A stretch of DNA of 64,000 bases from JALYJG01 sp033763555 (GTDB lineage Bacteria; Pseudomonadota; Alphaproteobacteria; UBA9219): NCBI GenBank assembly GCA_033763555.1, contig JANRKK010000009.1, positions 8,774 to 72,773 of the forward strand, written 5' to 3'. The notes under the pieces were generated by a model, which made no database searches, was not told where the DNA came from, and saw only the letters and a program-made list of their open reading frames with translations. This document shows positions 1-8,332 of this stretch, piece after piece (position 1 is the first letter of the stretch; every line of letters begins with the position of its first letter). The translations under genes were made by a program, and so were the position numbers.

Positions 1-2503
1 GAATTTCGTTGCGGAAATCATCGCGGCGGTCGGACCAGCGGATGCCGCCGCGCGCGACCTTGCCGCCGCGCAGATGCACGGCTTCCATTTGCGGGCTGTG
101 GACGAAAATTTCATACAGCGGCTTGGGTAATGGCATGAACTCAATCGCCCGGCTGTCGAACTTGATTGACAGGTAGGGCTTCGGCTGGCCGTCCTTGGCG
201 GTCTGGAAATAATTGGTACGCAGCGACGCCTGTACGAGGTTGAGGTAGCGGCGGATAATCCGGTCTTCTTCCAACACCTCCACCTTCGCCAACGCTTCCT
301 GAATGCCCGCTTCCAGCGTACGGCAGCGTGCCGTGCGGTCGCCTTTCAGGTCGGGATTATGGCGTGCGAAGAACAGGGCATAGATCTGCTGCGCGACTTG
401 CGGGTGCGCAAGGAAAGTGCCCGCGATCATTTCATGGCTGTAGGGAATACGCAGCTGGCGGAGATAGCGTGCCAGGGCCCGCATCATGACCACTTCGCGC
501 CAGGGCATGCCCGCGCGCAGCACCAGACTGTTGAAGGCATCATTCTCGACATCGCCTGTCCAGACCTTGCCGAAAGCTTCCTCGAACACAGGCTTTACAT
601 GACGTAGATCGGTGATCGGCGCATAGGCGGGGCGGCCGACAAATTCATGGATAAAGACGGGCTTCTCGCTGTCACGCGGCTTCACTTCATAAGGGCCGCC
701 TGTATATTCAATCCGCAGCCCCATATTTTCGATCAGCGGCAAGACTTCTGACAGCGCGATGGGCCGTTCCGGCTGGAAAAGCTTGAGATGCAGAAGCCCT
801 GTGGCGGCATCCGGCGACAAATCGACGACCATAGCGCCCGAGGATTTGGCGCAGCGTTCCAGATTCTGAATGTCATGCACGGCGATCGCGGGCCTTACGA
901 CGTCGCGGTAGGCCAGCGGGAAAGCCTCGCCATAACGGCGCAGCAATCCGAGTGTCGCCGCCTCGCCATGTCCCTTCACCAGACAGTCGCGCAGACGGTC
1001 AGCCCAGTTGCGGCAAATCTCGCGCAGTTCGGTTTCCAGTTTTTCAACATCCGGACGCGGCGAGTTGGGCTTGAGCAGCAAGGTGATAAAGGCGCGCGCC
1101 AGCAAGCTGTCATCCAGCCGCACATTCCAGTCATCCGCCTTGCCGTCGAACGCTTTCTCTAGCAGATCCTGGAATTTCAGGCGCAAAGCGGAATCATACC
1201 GCTCGCGCGGCACATAAATCAGGCAGGTAACAAAGCGTTCAAACGGGTCGCGTCGGACGAACAGCGCAACATGCGCACGCTCCTGAAGTTGGAGGATGCC
1301 AAGGCTGTTGCCCAGCAGATCTTCCTCGCTGATCTGGAACAGCTCGTCATGCGGATAATTGTTCAGAATATGGGCCAGCGCCTTTCCGGCATGGCCCGCC
1401 GGATTGAAATTGGCTTTTTTCAGCACATAATCGATCTTGCGGCGGAGGAAGGGAATTTCACGCGGCGTCTCGGAATAGGATTGCGAGGTGAAGAGTCCGA
1501 CGAACAGGCGTTCGCCGATAATATCGCCCTTGGTGTCGAAGCGGCGGATGAAAATCGCATCCATCGGCACCGGGCGATGAACCCGTGAGCGCTGGTTGGT
1601 CTTGGTGACGACCAGAAGATGATGCTGACGGACATAGCGTTGCAGCGTCGGCGTTTTTTCAGCATTCAGCGCACGCAACCCACCGAACATTTTCACACTG
1701 GGATCACGCAGAACGCCCAGACCGCTATCTTTCAGGACGCGAATGCTTTCCAGCTTGCCGTTCTTTTGCACCAGATCGATGTCGCGATAACCGAGGTAGG
1801 TAAAATTATTGTCGTCCAGCCAGCGCATGAAAGCCTTGGCTTCCTCGGTGTTTTCGGCGGCGGATTCCTGATGCTTCGAGGCGGCGGCCTGCTCAATGGC
1901 TTCTTTTATGCGCTTGCGCATCACGGGCCAGTCCTCGACCGCGGCGCGCACGTCGTTCAGCACTTCGCGGATTTCGCCTTCGATCTCCCGTAGAAGATCG
2001 GCGTCGAGGCAGTGATCGAACTGGATATGCATGAAGGATTCGGCTTGCACGCTTCCGACGGGGGCACTGCCCGGCTTCCCGCCTGCGCTGACGAGGTTGA
2101 GCAGATTGCCCTTGGCGTCGCGGCGCACTTGCAGAACCGGATGAATAACCAGATGAACGACAAGGCCGCGCTTCTGCAAAGCGCCGCTGACGGAATCAAC
2201 CAGGAAAGGCATATCGTCATTGACGATTTCCAGAACCGTATGGTCGATCGTCCAGCCATCCGCGACAGGCGAAGGGTTGAAGAGGCGGAGCTTGGCACTA
2301 CCCGGCTTGCGCTGTTGGCCCAGCTGCCACATGGAGGCTGCCATGCCTTCGCGGTCGTTGGCCGAAAACAGGGCCATGTCCGCTTTCATGACATGCGCGT
2401 AAAAGGAACGGGTGAAATCGGCGGGTGCGGGCGTAAAGGAGGGCGAGGAAGATTTGGACGGGCGCGTTTTCGCGGCAGGACGGCTCGTTTTCTTTTTCGG
2501 CAT
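1..2503 (-). CDS. gdhB: NAD-specific glutamate dehydrogenase, N-terminal half (3' end outside window)
   Basis: Oxidatively deaminates glutamate to 2-oxoglutarate with NAD in the cytoplasm. The minus frame is open from 2503 to the window edge, 834 codons of a family that normally has about 1,600 residues. The last residues visible, read from positions 1-60, are VARGGIRWSDRRDDF, the conserved glutamate-binding block of the large bacterial GDH family. The N terminus starts with a basic MPKKKTSRP stretch, followed by the regulatory region with the family-like PFLVDSVSGAL motif. ATG at 2503 is chosen; an in-frame ATG at 2515 is possible and neither has a strong ribosome site. The C-terminal half, including most of the Rossmann domain, lies outside the window. 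Confidence 0.9.
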   Translation of the reverse strand, partial: MPKKKTSRPAAKTRPSKSSSPSFTPAPADFTRSFYAHVMKADMALFSANDREGMAASMWQLGQQRKPGSAKLRLFNPSPVADGWTIDHTVLEIVNDDMPFLVDSVSGALQKRGLVVHLVIHPVLQVRRDAKGNLLNLVSAGGKPGSAPVGSVQAESFMHIQFDHCLDADLLREIEGEIREVLNDVRAAVEDWPVMRKRIKEAIEQAAASKHQESAAENTEEAKAFMRWLDDNNFTYLGYRDIDLVQKNGKLESIRVLKDSGLGVLRDPSVKMFGGLRALNAEKTPTLQRYVRQHHLLVVTKTNQRSRVHRPVPMDAIFIRRFDTKGDIIGERLFVGLFTSQSYSETPREIPFLRRKIDYVLKKANFNPAGHAGKALAHILNNYPHDELFQISEEDLLGNSLGILQLQERAHVALFVRRDPFERFVTCLIYVPRERYDSALRLKFQDLLEKAFDGKADDWNVRLDDSLLARAFITLLLKPNSPRPDVEKLETELREICRNWADRLRDCLVKGHGEAATLGLLRRYGEAFPLAYRDVVRPAIAVHDIQNLERCAKSSGAMVVDLSPDAATGLLHLKLFQPERPIALSEVLPLIENMGLRIEYTGGPYEVKPRDSEKPVFIHEFVGRPAYAPITDLRHVKPVFEEAFGKVWTGDVENDAFNSLVLRAGMPWREVVMMRALARYLRQLRIPYSHEMIAGTFLAHPQVAQQIYALFFARHNPDLKGDRTARCRTLEAGIQEALAKVEVLEEDRIIRRYLNLVQASLRTNYFQTAKDGQPKPYLSIKFDSRAIEFMPLPKPLYEIFVHSPQMEAVHLRGGKVARGGIRWSDRRDDFRNEI

Positions 2504-2596
2504 ATGTCGCCCCATATCAATCCGCTCCAGGCAATCCGGCAGGACAGGCGCGAACCTAAACCTCGCAGGGAGTCAGGTCAATAAAGGCTTGAATTG

Positions 2597-2612
2597 CTTC
2601 GCAAATGCGAAG
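2597..2612 (-). terminator. possible weak terminator hairpin
   Basis: A 7-bp perfect inverted repeat, CTTCGCA-AA-TGCGAAG, lies just downstream of the minus-strand gene ending at 2640. It has no strong T-run, so it may be a weak or Rho-assisted terminator. Confidence 0.3.
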
Positions 2613-2639
2613 GCCCGATGCCTGTTCGGGACTGTGTGC

Positions 2640-3002
2640 TTAGGGCTTTGAGGGCAGGGCTGCAGACGAACCCGTTGTGCCAGCCGGGGCGTTGGCGGCG
2701 GCTTCCGGCAGGCGGACGGTGATGCCCATTTCTTTCAGCTGATTGATGATGGTTTTGGCGTTTTTATTGCCAGCCTGCGCGAGCTTGAGCGTGCCGACCG
2801 CCAGAGCATCCAGCTGCGTGCGGACTTTCTGCGTATCTTCAAAAGGCTGGTCTTGCTGGGCCCGCGCTTCATGCAGCGCTGTGCGGTCACGCAGCACCTG
2901 GCCGAGCTGGAACGCCATGGCGACGAAAAGAATCAAGGCCAGAAGGGCGATGGGGTACAGAATCCGCGCGACGGTGAGTCCGCTGTTATTTTTATAGGAC
3001 AT
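2640..3002 (-). CDS. small single-pass membrane protein, unknown
   Basis: This 120-residue protein has one predicted transmembrane segment at about residues 10-32 (ILYPIALLALILFVAMAF). A soluble tail with helical, coiled-coil-like character follows, ending in an Ala/Pro-rich stretch. The tail holds a block like LAQAGNKNAKTIINQLKEMG-ITV that resembles the tail of the gene just upstream at 3014-3343, so the two are probably paralogues from a tandem duplication. They are 11 bp apart on the same strand and likely form one operon. I do not recognise the family. Confidence 0.7.
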   Translation of the reverse strand: MSYKNNSGLTVARILYPIALLALILFVAMAFQLGQVLRDRTALHEARAQQDQPFEDTQKVRTQLDALAVGTLKLAQAGNKNAKTIINQLKEMGITVRLPEAAANAPAGTTGSSAALPSKP

Positions 3003-3013
3003 GAGAGGGCTCC

Positions 3014-3343
3014 TTACTGGCTTTTATCTTCGTGGGATTCTTTGGACTCTTTGGCTTCCTTGCGTTCACTGCCTTTGGCCGCGGCGACCGTGATGCCCTG
3101 CGCGGCCAGAAGTTCGCGCGCTCCGGCATCGCCATCCTTGACGGCGGCTTCGGCCAGCGCCTGAACCACGCCCTTGTTGACTTGGGCGAGCGACATGCCG
3201 CCATTGATGGCCATTTGCCGCTGGCTGATATCCTGCTGCAGGCCGCGGTTGCTGCTGATCAGGGAAATATTGGCGATGAGCAGGATGAGGGCGAAAACGC
3301 CGAACACCATGGATGCCCAGTAAGTGATTTTTTCTTCTGTCAC
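3014..3343 (-). CDS. small single-pass membrane protein, unknown, paralogue of its neighbour
   Basis: Predicted 109 residues, starting at GTG 3343 with GCGAGG about 6 nt upstream. A longer in-frame start at 3400 lacks a comparable site. One transmembrane segment (about residues 9-28) is followed by an asparagine-rich turn, a helical region with ALAEAAVKDGDAGARELL and the motif GITVAAAK, and a Lys/Glu/Ser-rich charged tail. The GITV block and overall layout match the next gene downstream (2640-3002). It is probably envelope-anchored with the charged tail exposed. Function is unknown. Confidence 0.65.
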   Translation of the reverse strand: MTEEKITYWASMVFGVFALILLIANISLISSNRGLQQDISQRQMAINGGMSLAQVNKGVVQALAEAAVKDGDAGARELLAAQGITVAAAKGSERKEAKESKESHEDKSQ

Positions 3344-3441
3344 GTTAGCCTCGCTGCTGAAAGGGCGGAAACGCCCGAAACGGGCTTTCAGCCCTAACAT
3401 GGAGGCTGCTGATTCGCAATAAAACGGATGATTCGTGGCAG

Positions 3442-4350
3442 CTATTGAAGGACGGCTTCAATCTCCGGCAGATCGGCCACCCAGCTTTCAAAAATGCGGG
3501 CATAGGCGGCGCACATCCGTGCGACCCACAGCTCCTGCACAGGCAGATCACGTTCGATGATTGCCGTAGCGAAGTGCTGGCTGACAGGCAGGCGGGTAAC
3601 ATCCTGCCGCGCTTCGGACAGGAGATTGGCTTTTTCCAGGAAGTCGGTAGCCGCCAGGGCGTGCTTTTCAGCGATATTCATGGCCAGAACGCTGATTTCA
3701 TCGGGTGTGAGCTTCAGCAGATGGGCCGGATGATCGATGGGCAGAGCCAGACGGCGTGCGGCTTCGTGATTGGCGCGGTCGATCAGATCGGACGTATCAA
3801 AAGCCGCCGGAACCGAATAAGTCAGACCCAGATGGTTGATATATTCGAGGCCGTTGGCAAAAGCGCCAATGGCCAGCAGGTCAGCCATGATGCGCGCGAC
3901 GCGGGTTGAGCCTGTGGCCTGCGCCACGAACAGGGCCGCTTCGGCATCCACGCGGGCGCGATGCTGATAAAGCCCATAAAGCTCGGACAGTGGCGAGGGC
4001 AGATCGGCACGGGCAGCCAGAAAATCGCGGGCGATATGGTTCTCAACACCGCGATGGTTGCGGCGGAAATAGTCCAGCTCGGCCGCCGTCAGGGGCAGGC
4101 TGACATCGGCGGACAGGAAATCATTGACCGTATGGCCGGAAAGGGCGGCAACCACCTGCCAGTCATCGAACAGAACGGCGCCGCTGGCTTCCTCAACAGG
4201 CGCTTTTTCCTGCCGATTGAAGGGGCGGGCGAACATATCAAAGGACAGGCCCGGCTGGGACAGGCGGCTCAGCCACTCCAGAATACGGGGGTTCGGTTCC
4301 CATACCAGGGCAGGATTGTCGTTTTGCGCGGGGGGCGACAGGCGGCTCAT
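3442..4350 (-). CDS. conserved-looking hypothetical protein, unknown
   Basis: A soluble, largely helical protein of about 302 residues with no signal peptide, membrane segment or catalytic motif I recognise. ATG 4350 is preferred because AGAGG sits 5 nt upstream; ATG 4419 would add 23 residues behind a weaker AAGG. The sequence is rich in Leu/Ala helices with short Pro-containing turns. Its upstream region holds the paired DnaA-box palindrome and three GANTC sites, shared with the divergent acyl-CoA dehydrogenase. Confidence 0.65.
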   Translation of the reverse strand: MSRLSPPAQNDNPALVWEPNPRILEWLSRLSQPGLSFDMFARPFNRQEKAPVEEASGAVLFDDWQVVAALSGHTVNDFLSADVSLPLTAAELDYFRRNHRGVENHIARDFLAARADLPSPLSELYGLYQHRARVDAEAALFVAQATGSTRVARIMADLLAIGAFANGLEYINHLGLTYSVPAAFDTSDLIDRANHEAARRLALPIDHPAHLLKLTPDEISVLAMNIAEKHALAATDFLEKANLLSEARQDVTRLPVSQHFATAIIERDLPVQELWVARMCAAYARIFESWVADLPEIEAVLQ

Positions 4351-4487
4351 GACATCCTCTTGTTCAGCATCGACTGATATTTCGTAGGCCCCGCCTTTGT
4401 TTCCAGCCTTGATAAACATGCCAGACAGCCTTTTTCAGCAGGGTGAAAGTATAAGGATTTGATTCGTGCGGGCTTTCGGAAGAGTTC

Positions 4488-4512
4488 GTGGATAACTCAA
4501 GGACTTATCCAC
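4488..4512. promoter_or_regulatory. palindromic pair of DnaA-box-like sequences
   Basis: GTGGATAA at 4488-4495 and TTATCCAC at 4505-4512 form an 8-bp perfect inverted repeat with a 9-nt spacer. The right arm extends to TTATCCACA, the classical DnaA-box consensus; the left arm differs from it at one base. The surrounding gap (4351-4674) also holds GANTC sites at 4461, 4562 and 4583. It lies between divergent genes. DnaA binding is inferred from the motif only. Confidence 0.5.
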
Positions 4513-4674
4513 AGCTTCTATCATACGGAATTAGTTGCAGTTAAGAGAAATTTACCAAAATGAATCAAAATTAAGTGTTAGAGAGTCCTTCCCGGCACAC
4601 TGTGCCGTCTGGGCAACAGATTGCCTGCCGCAGAAGCTGACTTTATTAAGATCGGAAGCTGGTCTTTCCTCCCC

Positions 4675-6486
4675 ATGACTCCTTACAGCGCTCCCCTCGC
4701 GGATATCGGTTTCCTTCTGACGCGTCTTGTCGGGTTGGAAAAACTCGCCGCTTTGCCCGGCTATGATTCGGTTAGCGCTGATCTGGTCGAGGCCGTACTG
4801 GGTGAGGCCGCTAAAATCGCCAGCGAACAATTCGATCCGCTGAATCCTATCGGCGATAAGGAGGGCGCGCGGCTTCAAAAGGATTCCGTCCAGATGCCGA
4901 AGGGCTTCAAGGAAGCCTACAAGGCTTTTGCTGATGGCGGCTGGAACGGATTGTCAGTGGAGAGTGATCTGGGCGGGCAGGGCCTGCCCTGGACCATCGC
5001 CATGGCGGTGCAGGAAATGTTTCAGTCGGCGAATATCAGCCTCGCGCTCTGCCCGCTGCTGACGCAAGGTGCCATCGAAGCGCTGACCGCCCATGGCAGT
5101 GAAGAGCTGAAAGTCAGATTTTTGCCGAAGCTGGTCAGCGGCGAATGGCCGGGCACGATGAATTTGACCGAACCGCAGGCGGGTTCCGATGTTGGCGCGG
5201 TGCGCAGCAAGGCCGAACGCAAAGACGGCCATTACCTGATCACCGGGCAGAAAATTTTTATCAGCTATGGCGATCATGATCTGACGGACAATATTCTGCA
5301 TCTGGTGCTGGCGCGTTTGCCAGACGCGCCGGAAGGCACCAAGGGCCTGTCGCTGTTTCTCGTGCCCAAGATTTTGGTGAAGGAGAATGGTGCGCTGGGT
5401 GAACGGAACGATGTCCGTGTTGTTTCCATCGAACACAAGCTTGGCCAGCATGCCAGCCCCACCTGTGTCATGGCCTATGGCGATAAAGGCGGCGCAGTCG
5501 GCTATCTGGTTGGCGCCGAGCATGGTGGCATGGCGGCGATGTTCACCATGATGAACAATGCGCGCATCGGCGTTGGGTTGCAGGGCCTGGCTATGATGGA
5601 GCGTTCCTATCAGCAGGCCTGCGATTACGCCAAAACCCGCATTCAAGGCCGCAGCATTCACCGCGCACGCGACAGCCGCACGCATGATGATCCGCTGGTG
5701 ACGATCATCCATCATCCCGATGTGCGGCGCATGCTGCTCTGGATGAAGGCGCATACCGAAGCGGCACGCGCGCTGGCCTACAGCTGCGCCTATGGCGTGG
5801 ATATGGAAAAACGCGCGGCGGATGAGAAGCAGCGCAAGGCCGCGCAGCTGCGCGTCGATCTGCTAACGCCCGTCGTGAAAGGCTGGCTGACCGATCTCGC
5901 CAATGAAATCACCTCGTTGGGCGTGCAGGTGTTCGGCGGCATGGGTTATATCGAGGAAACCGGGGCGGCGCAGCCGATGCGCGATGCGCGCGTCCTCGCC
6001 ATTTACGAAGGTACCAACGGTATTCAGGCGAATGATCTGGTCTTCCGCAAAATGGGTCGCGATAGCGGCGCAGCGTTCCGCGACCTGATAGATGAGATGT
6101 ATCGGTTTTTGCCGGAGCTGACTGACCTGCCGGGCGACGATGCCGCGGTGATGCACAAGCATCTGTCGCGTGCGCTCAACTGCCTGCGCGATACGGGCGA
6201 TTGGATGGTGAAAAAGGCGAAGGAAGATATTCCCGCCGCCGCCGCCGGGGCCGCACCCTTCCTGCGGCTCGCGGGCAATGTGATTGGCGGCTATTACCTG
6301 ATCAAATCGGCGGCGCTGGCGCAAAAAGATATGGCCGAACGCGCGGGCGACCCGAAATTCCTTTCATCCAAGATCATGACCGCGCGCTTTTACGCCGAAC
6401 ATGTGCTGCCGGGCTGTGGCGGATTGGCGGTGGCTGCGACCGAAGGTGCCGCGGTTACCCTGGCAATGCCGGAAGAGGGGTTTTAA
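4675..6486 (+). CDS. acyl-CoA dehydrogenase, long form with C-terminal extension domain
   Basis: FAD-dependent alpha,beta-dehydrogenation of an acyl-CoA thioester, with electrons passed to ETF. The 603-residue length and MTPYSAPLADIGFLL start fit the roughly 600-residue family that carries the extra acyl-CoA dehydrogenase C-terminal domain (DmdC and FadE5-like relatives). The FAD/substrate block MNLTEPQAGSDVGAVRS is near residue 160, and the C-terminal catalytic-core motif YEGTNGIQANDL is near residue 445. Start ATG 4675 agrees with family N termini; the frame is also open upstream to TTG 4621. Substrate chain length cannot be told from sequence. Its 3' end overlaps the convergent gene at 6455-7039 by 32 bp. 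Confidence 0.9.
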   Translation: MTPYSAPLADIGFLLTRLVGLEKLAALPGYDSVSADLVEAVLGEAAKIASEQFDPLNPIGDKEGARLQKDSVQMPKGFKEAYKAFADGGWNGLSVESDLGGQGLPWTIAMAVQEMFQSANISLALCPLLTQGAIEALTAHGSEELKVRFLPKLVSGEWPGTMNLTEPQAGSDVGAVRSKAERKDGHYLITGQKIFISYGDHDLTDNILHLVLARLPDAPEGTKGLSLFLVPKILVKENGALGERNDVRVVSIEHKLGQHASPTCVMAYGDKGGAVGYLVGAEHGGMAAMFTMMNNARIGVGLQGLAMMERSYQQACDYAKTRIQGRSIHRARDSRTHDDPLVTIIHHPDVRRMLLWMKAHTEAARALAYSCAYGVDMEKRAADEKQRKAAQLRVDLLTPVVKGWLTDLANEITSLGVQVFGGMGYIEETGAAQPMRDARVLAIYEGTNGIQANDLVFRKMGRDSGAAFRDLIDEMYRFLPELTDLPGDDAAVMHKHLSRALNCLRDTGDWMVKKAKEDIPAAAAGAAPFLRLAGNVIGGYYLIKSAALAQKDMAERAGDPKFLSSKIMTARFYAEHVLPGCGGLAVAATEGAAVTLAMPEEGF

Positions 6487-7039
6487 TTCGACCGAACGGG
6501 CGTGCTGGCTTCCACTGACTTTCGGTCTGATCATAAACTTCCAGTTCATCCAATTTCAGGATTCGGGAAGGTTCACCGTTGGCCATCTTCTTATAGTCAT
6601 CGACAAAAGCCATAGGAACGGGTTCATCCCCTTCACCTCGCGCCATGAACAGGCCAAATATATTTTGAAATCCTGTTGCCTCTTCGCCCGGCACTTGAAC
6701 GCGGGCATGCAAAGGAGGCACGCCTGAGAAAGAATAAATCGAAAAGTCTGCTGGCAGAACTTCGGCTATGGAATCTGCATAAGCGAGGGAAGCCGCGCTA
6801 AAGCTTGCCATGCTTTCCAGATAAGCTGCGGCATTGGCAGGCTGTGTTTTTGCAAGATGCTCGTAATAGGCATCCAGGCTTTTTTCTGGAACAACGACGC
6901 AGGTGGGAAGGCCCAGAAACGGCCATGCAGGCTGCATGTGGCCGACGACAATGCCTCGGATATCCTTGCCGTCTTTCGTACGAATATCGACGTCCCGGCC
7001 AAGAGTTATTGCTGAAAATGCTGGTGGTATATTGCTCAT
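6455..7039 (-). CDS. hypothetical protein, paralogue of the gene at 7605-8189
   Basis: A 194-residue soluble protein of unknown function. AGGGA lies about 8 nt upstream of the ATG. An N-terminal segment (about residues 10-50) with the pattern DIRGIVVG...VVVPEKSL matches the same region of the gene at 7605-8189, also exactly 194 residues, so the two are paralogues separated by mscL. The early part resembles a small beta-barrel (SH3-like), which is inference. It lies downstream of mscL on the same strand. The 3' end overlaps the acyl-CoA dehydrogenase gene antisense by 32 bp. Confidence 0.7.
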   Translation of the reverse strand: MSNIPPAFSAITLGRDVDIRTKDGKDIRGIVVGHMQPAWPFLGLPTCVVVPEKSLDAYYEHLAKTQPANAAAYLESMASFSAASLAYADSIAEVLPADFSIYSFSGVPPLHARVQVPGEEATGFQNIFGLFMARGEGDEPVPMAFVDDYKKMANGEPSRILKLDELEVYDQTESQWKPARPFGRIKTPLPALPG

Positions 7040-7134
7040 ATGATTATCCCTGCAAGAGTATGAACCCGCAACAATATGCAGCGCCTAATATGGCCTGCCG
7101 CAGCTTTGAAAACAACAAAAGCGTTATTAACCAA

Positions 7135-7569
7135 CTAACCCGCTGCCAGATCGGCGGTGCAGTGCGGGCATTTGGTGGCCTTGAGGTTGATGGCCGAGAC
7201 GCAGCGCGGGCAGTCACGCGTGGTGGTCGGTTTTTTCACCAGGCGGTTGATCTGCCGCACCAACAGGAAAATCACAAAGGCGACGATCAGAAAATCGATG
7301 ACGGAATTGATGAACATTCCGTAATTGAGCGTCGGCGCGCCTGCGGCCTTGGCGGCGGCGAGCGTGTCGTAGGATTTGTCGGACAGGTTGACGAACAGGC
7401 TGGAAAAATCCACCTGTCCCATGAGCAGGCCGACGGGCGGCATGATAATGTCGCTGACCAGCGAGGTTACGATCTTGCCGAAGGTCGCGCCGATGATCAC
7501 GCCGATGGCGAGATCAACCACATTGCCGCGCGCGGCAAATTCACGGAATTCCTGAAGGAGTTTTTTCAT
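7135..7569 (-). CDS. mscL: large-conductance mechanosensitive channel MscL with CxxC tail
   Basis: An inner-membrane pentameric channel that opens under membrane tension to release solutes during hypo-osmotic shock. The N terminus MKKLLQEFREFAARGNVVDLA is diagnostic. TM1 covers about residues 15-45 and TM2 about 83-105 (INSVIDFLIVAFVIFLLV). The 144-residue length is normal. The cytoplasmic end carries CPRC and CPHC pairs (about residues 120-137), a zinc-ribbon-like arrangement found in some MscL subfamilies in place of the plain charged helix. It lies between the two paralogous 194-residue genes, on the same strand as both. Confidence 0.95.
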   Translation of the reverse strand: MKKLLQEFREFAARGNVVDLAIGVIIGATFGKIVTSLVSDIIMPPVGLLMGQVDFSSLFVNLSDKSYDTLAAAKAAGAPTLNYGMFINSVIDFLIVAFVIFLLVRQINRLVKKPTTTRDCPRCVSAINLKATKCPHCTADLAAG

Positions 7570-7604
7570 AACTCAGTCCTTACAGCAAAGCTGGATACTC
7601 TAGA

Positions 7605-8189
7605 CTAACTGAAGTTAGGGGGCGGGTTAAGGGCCCTACCAAAACGGGCTGCAACAGTAGGGCGGTGGGCGATAACATCAGCCAAGTCAGCCCTGTGGTA
7701 GAGCGAGGTTCTTCCATGCGGCTCATTATTATAGAATGTCAGCATAATAGTGGGTGCGCCAGCGGCATTAACGCTCAAAATTCGGCCATCGAGGATGTGA
7801 TCAGGCATTTCAGGAAGCGGACAATTTCTTAAAGGATAATTCCGTTCAGCCTCTTCTACTTGAATAGCAGGCACGCCGACATCTATTTTTCGACCGATTT
7901 TTTGTGGAAGATCATTAGGGTGTGAGTATAGATGTGCCGCGCCAATGCTATGGCGCTGTTCATACATTCTGTCCACATAATGTGGGGCTCCTTGAAGACG
8001 TCCGCCCCCATATAGGCAGGCTTGCATGTATATTAAATATTCTGGAAGCTTGATTTCGGGAATAACAGCAAGCCAAGGATAGGTCAAAAGGCTTGTTGGA
8101 ATATCAAGTACGCCAACCACAACGCCCTGAATTCCCGTGTCCTCAACGACATCGCCAATCTGATAAGATTCAAGAATACTGGTTCGCAT
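7605..8189 (-). CDS. hypothetical protein, paralogue of the gene at 6455-7039
   Basis: A 194-residue soluble protein with a strong ribosome site, AAGGAGAAAATAT before ATG. The N-terminal block GIQGVVVGVLDIP...LAVIPEIKL aligns with DIRGIVVG...VVVPEKSL in the gene on the other side of mscL. The middle and C-terminal parts have diverged. Codon use is more AT-rich than in the surrounding core genes. It is 35 bp upstream of mscL on the same strand and may be co-transcribed with it. Function is unknown. Confidence 0.7.
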   Translation of the reverse strand: MRTSILESYQIGDVVEDTGIQGVVVGVLDIPTSLLTYPWLAVIPEIKLPEYLIYMQACLYGGGRLQGAPHYVDRMYEQRHSIGAAHLYSHPNDLPQKIGRKIDVGVPAIQVEEAERNYPLRNCPLPEMPDHILDGRILSVNAAGAPTIMLTFYNNEPHGRTSLYHRADLADVIAHRPTVAARFGRALNPPPNFS

Positions 8190-8332
8190 ATATTTTCTCC
8201 TTAAAATGTTACCTTGTCATGCATCATTCCATATCCCATATCACACGAGAAGATTGTTGAAAACTGTACCGTTTGGATAGCATTAATGCCTATGCTAGAA
8301 GCGATTATGGTTAAAATTAAGGACCCAGTTTA

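Noticed and set aside
4420..4674. Chromosomal replication origin
   Set aside because: Only two DnaA-box-like sites and no AT-rich unwinding region, hemE, dnaA, parA or gidA nearby.
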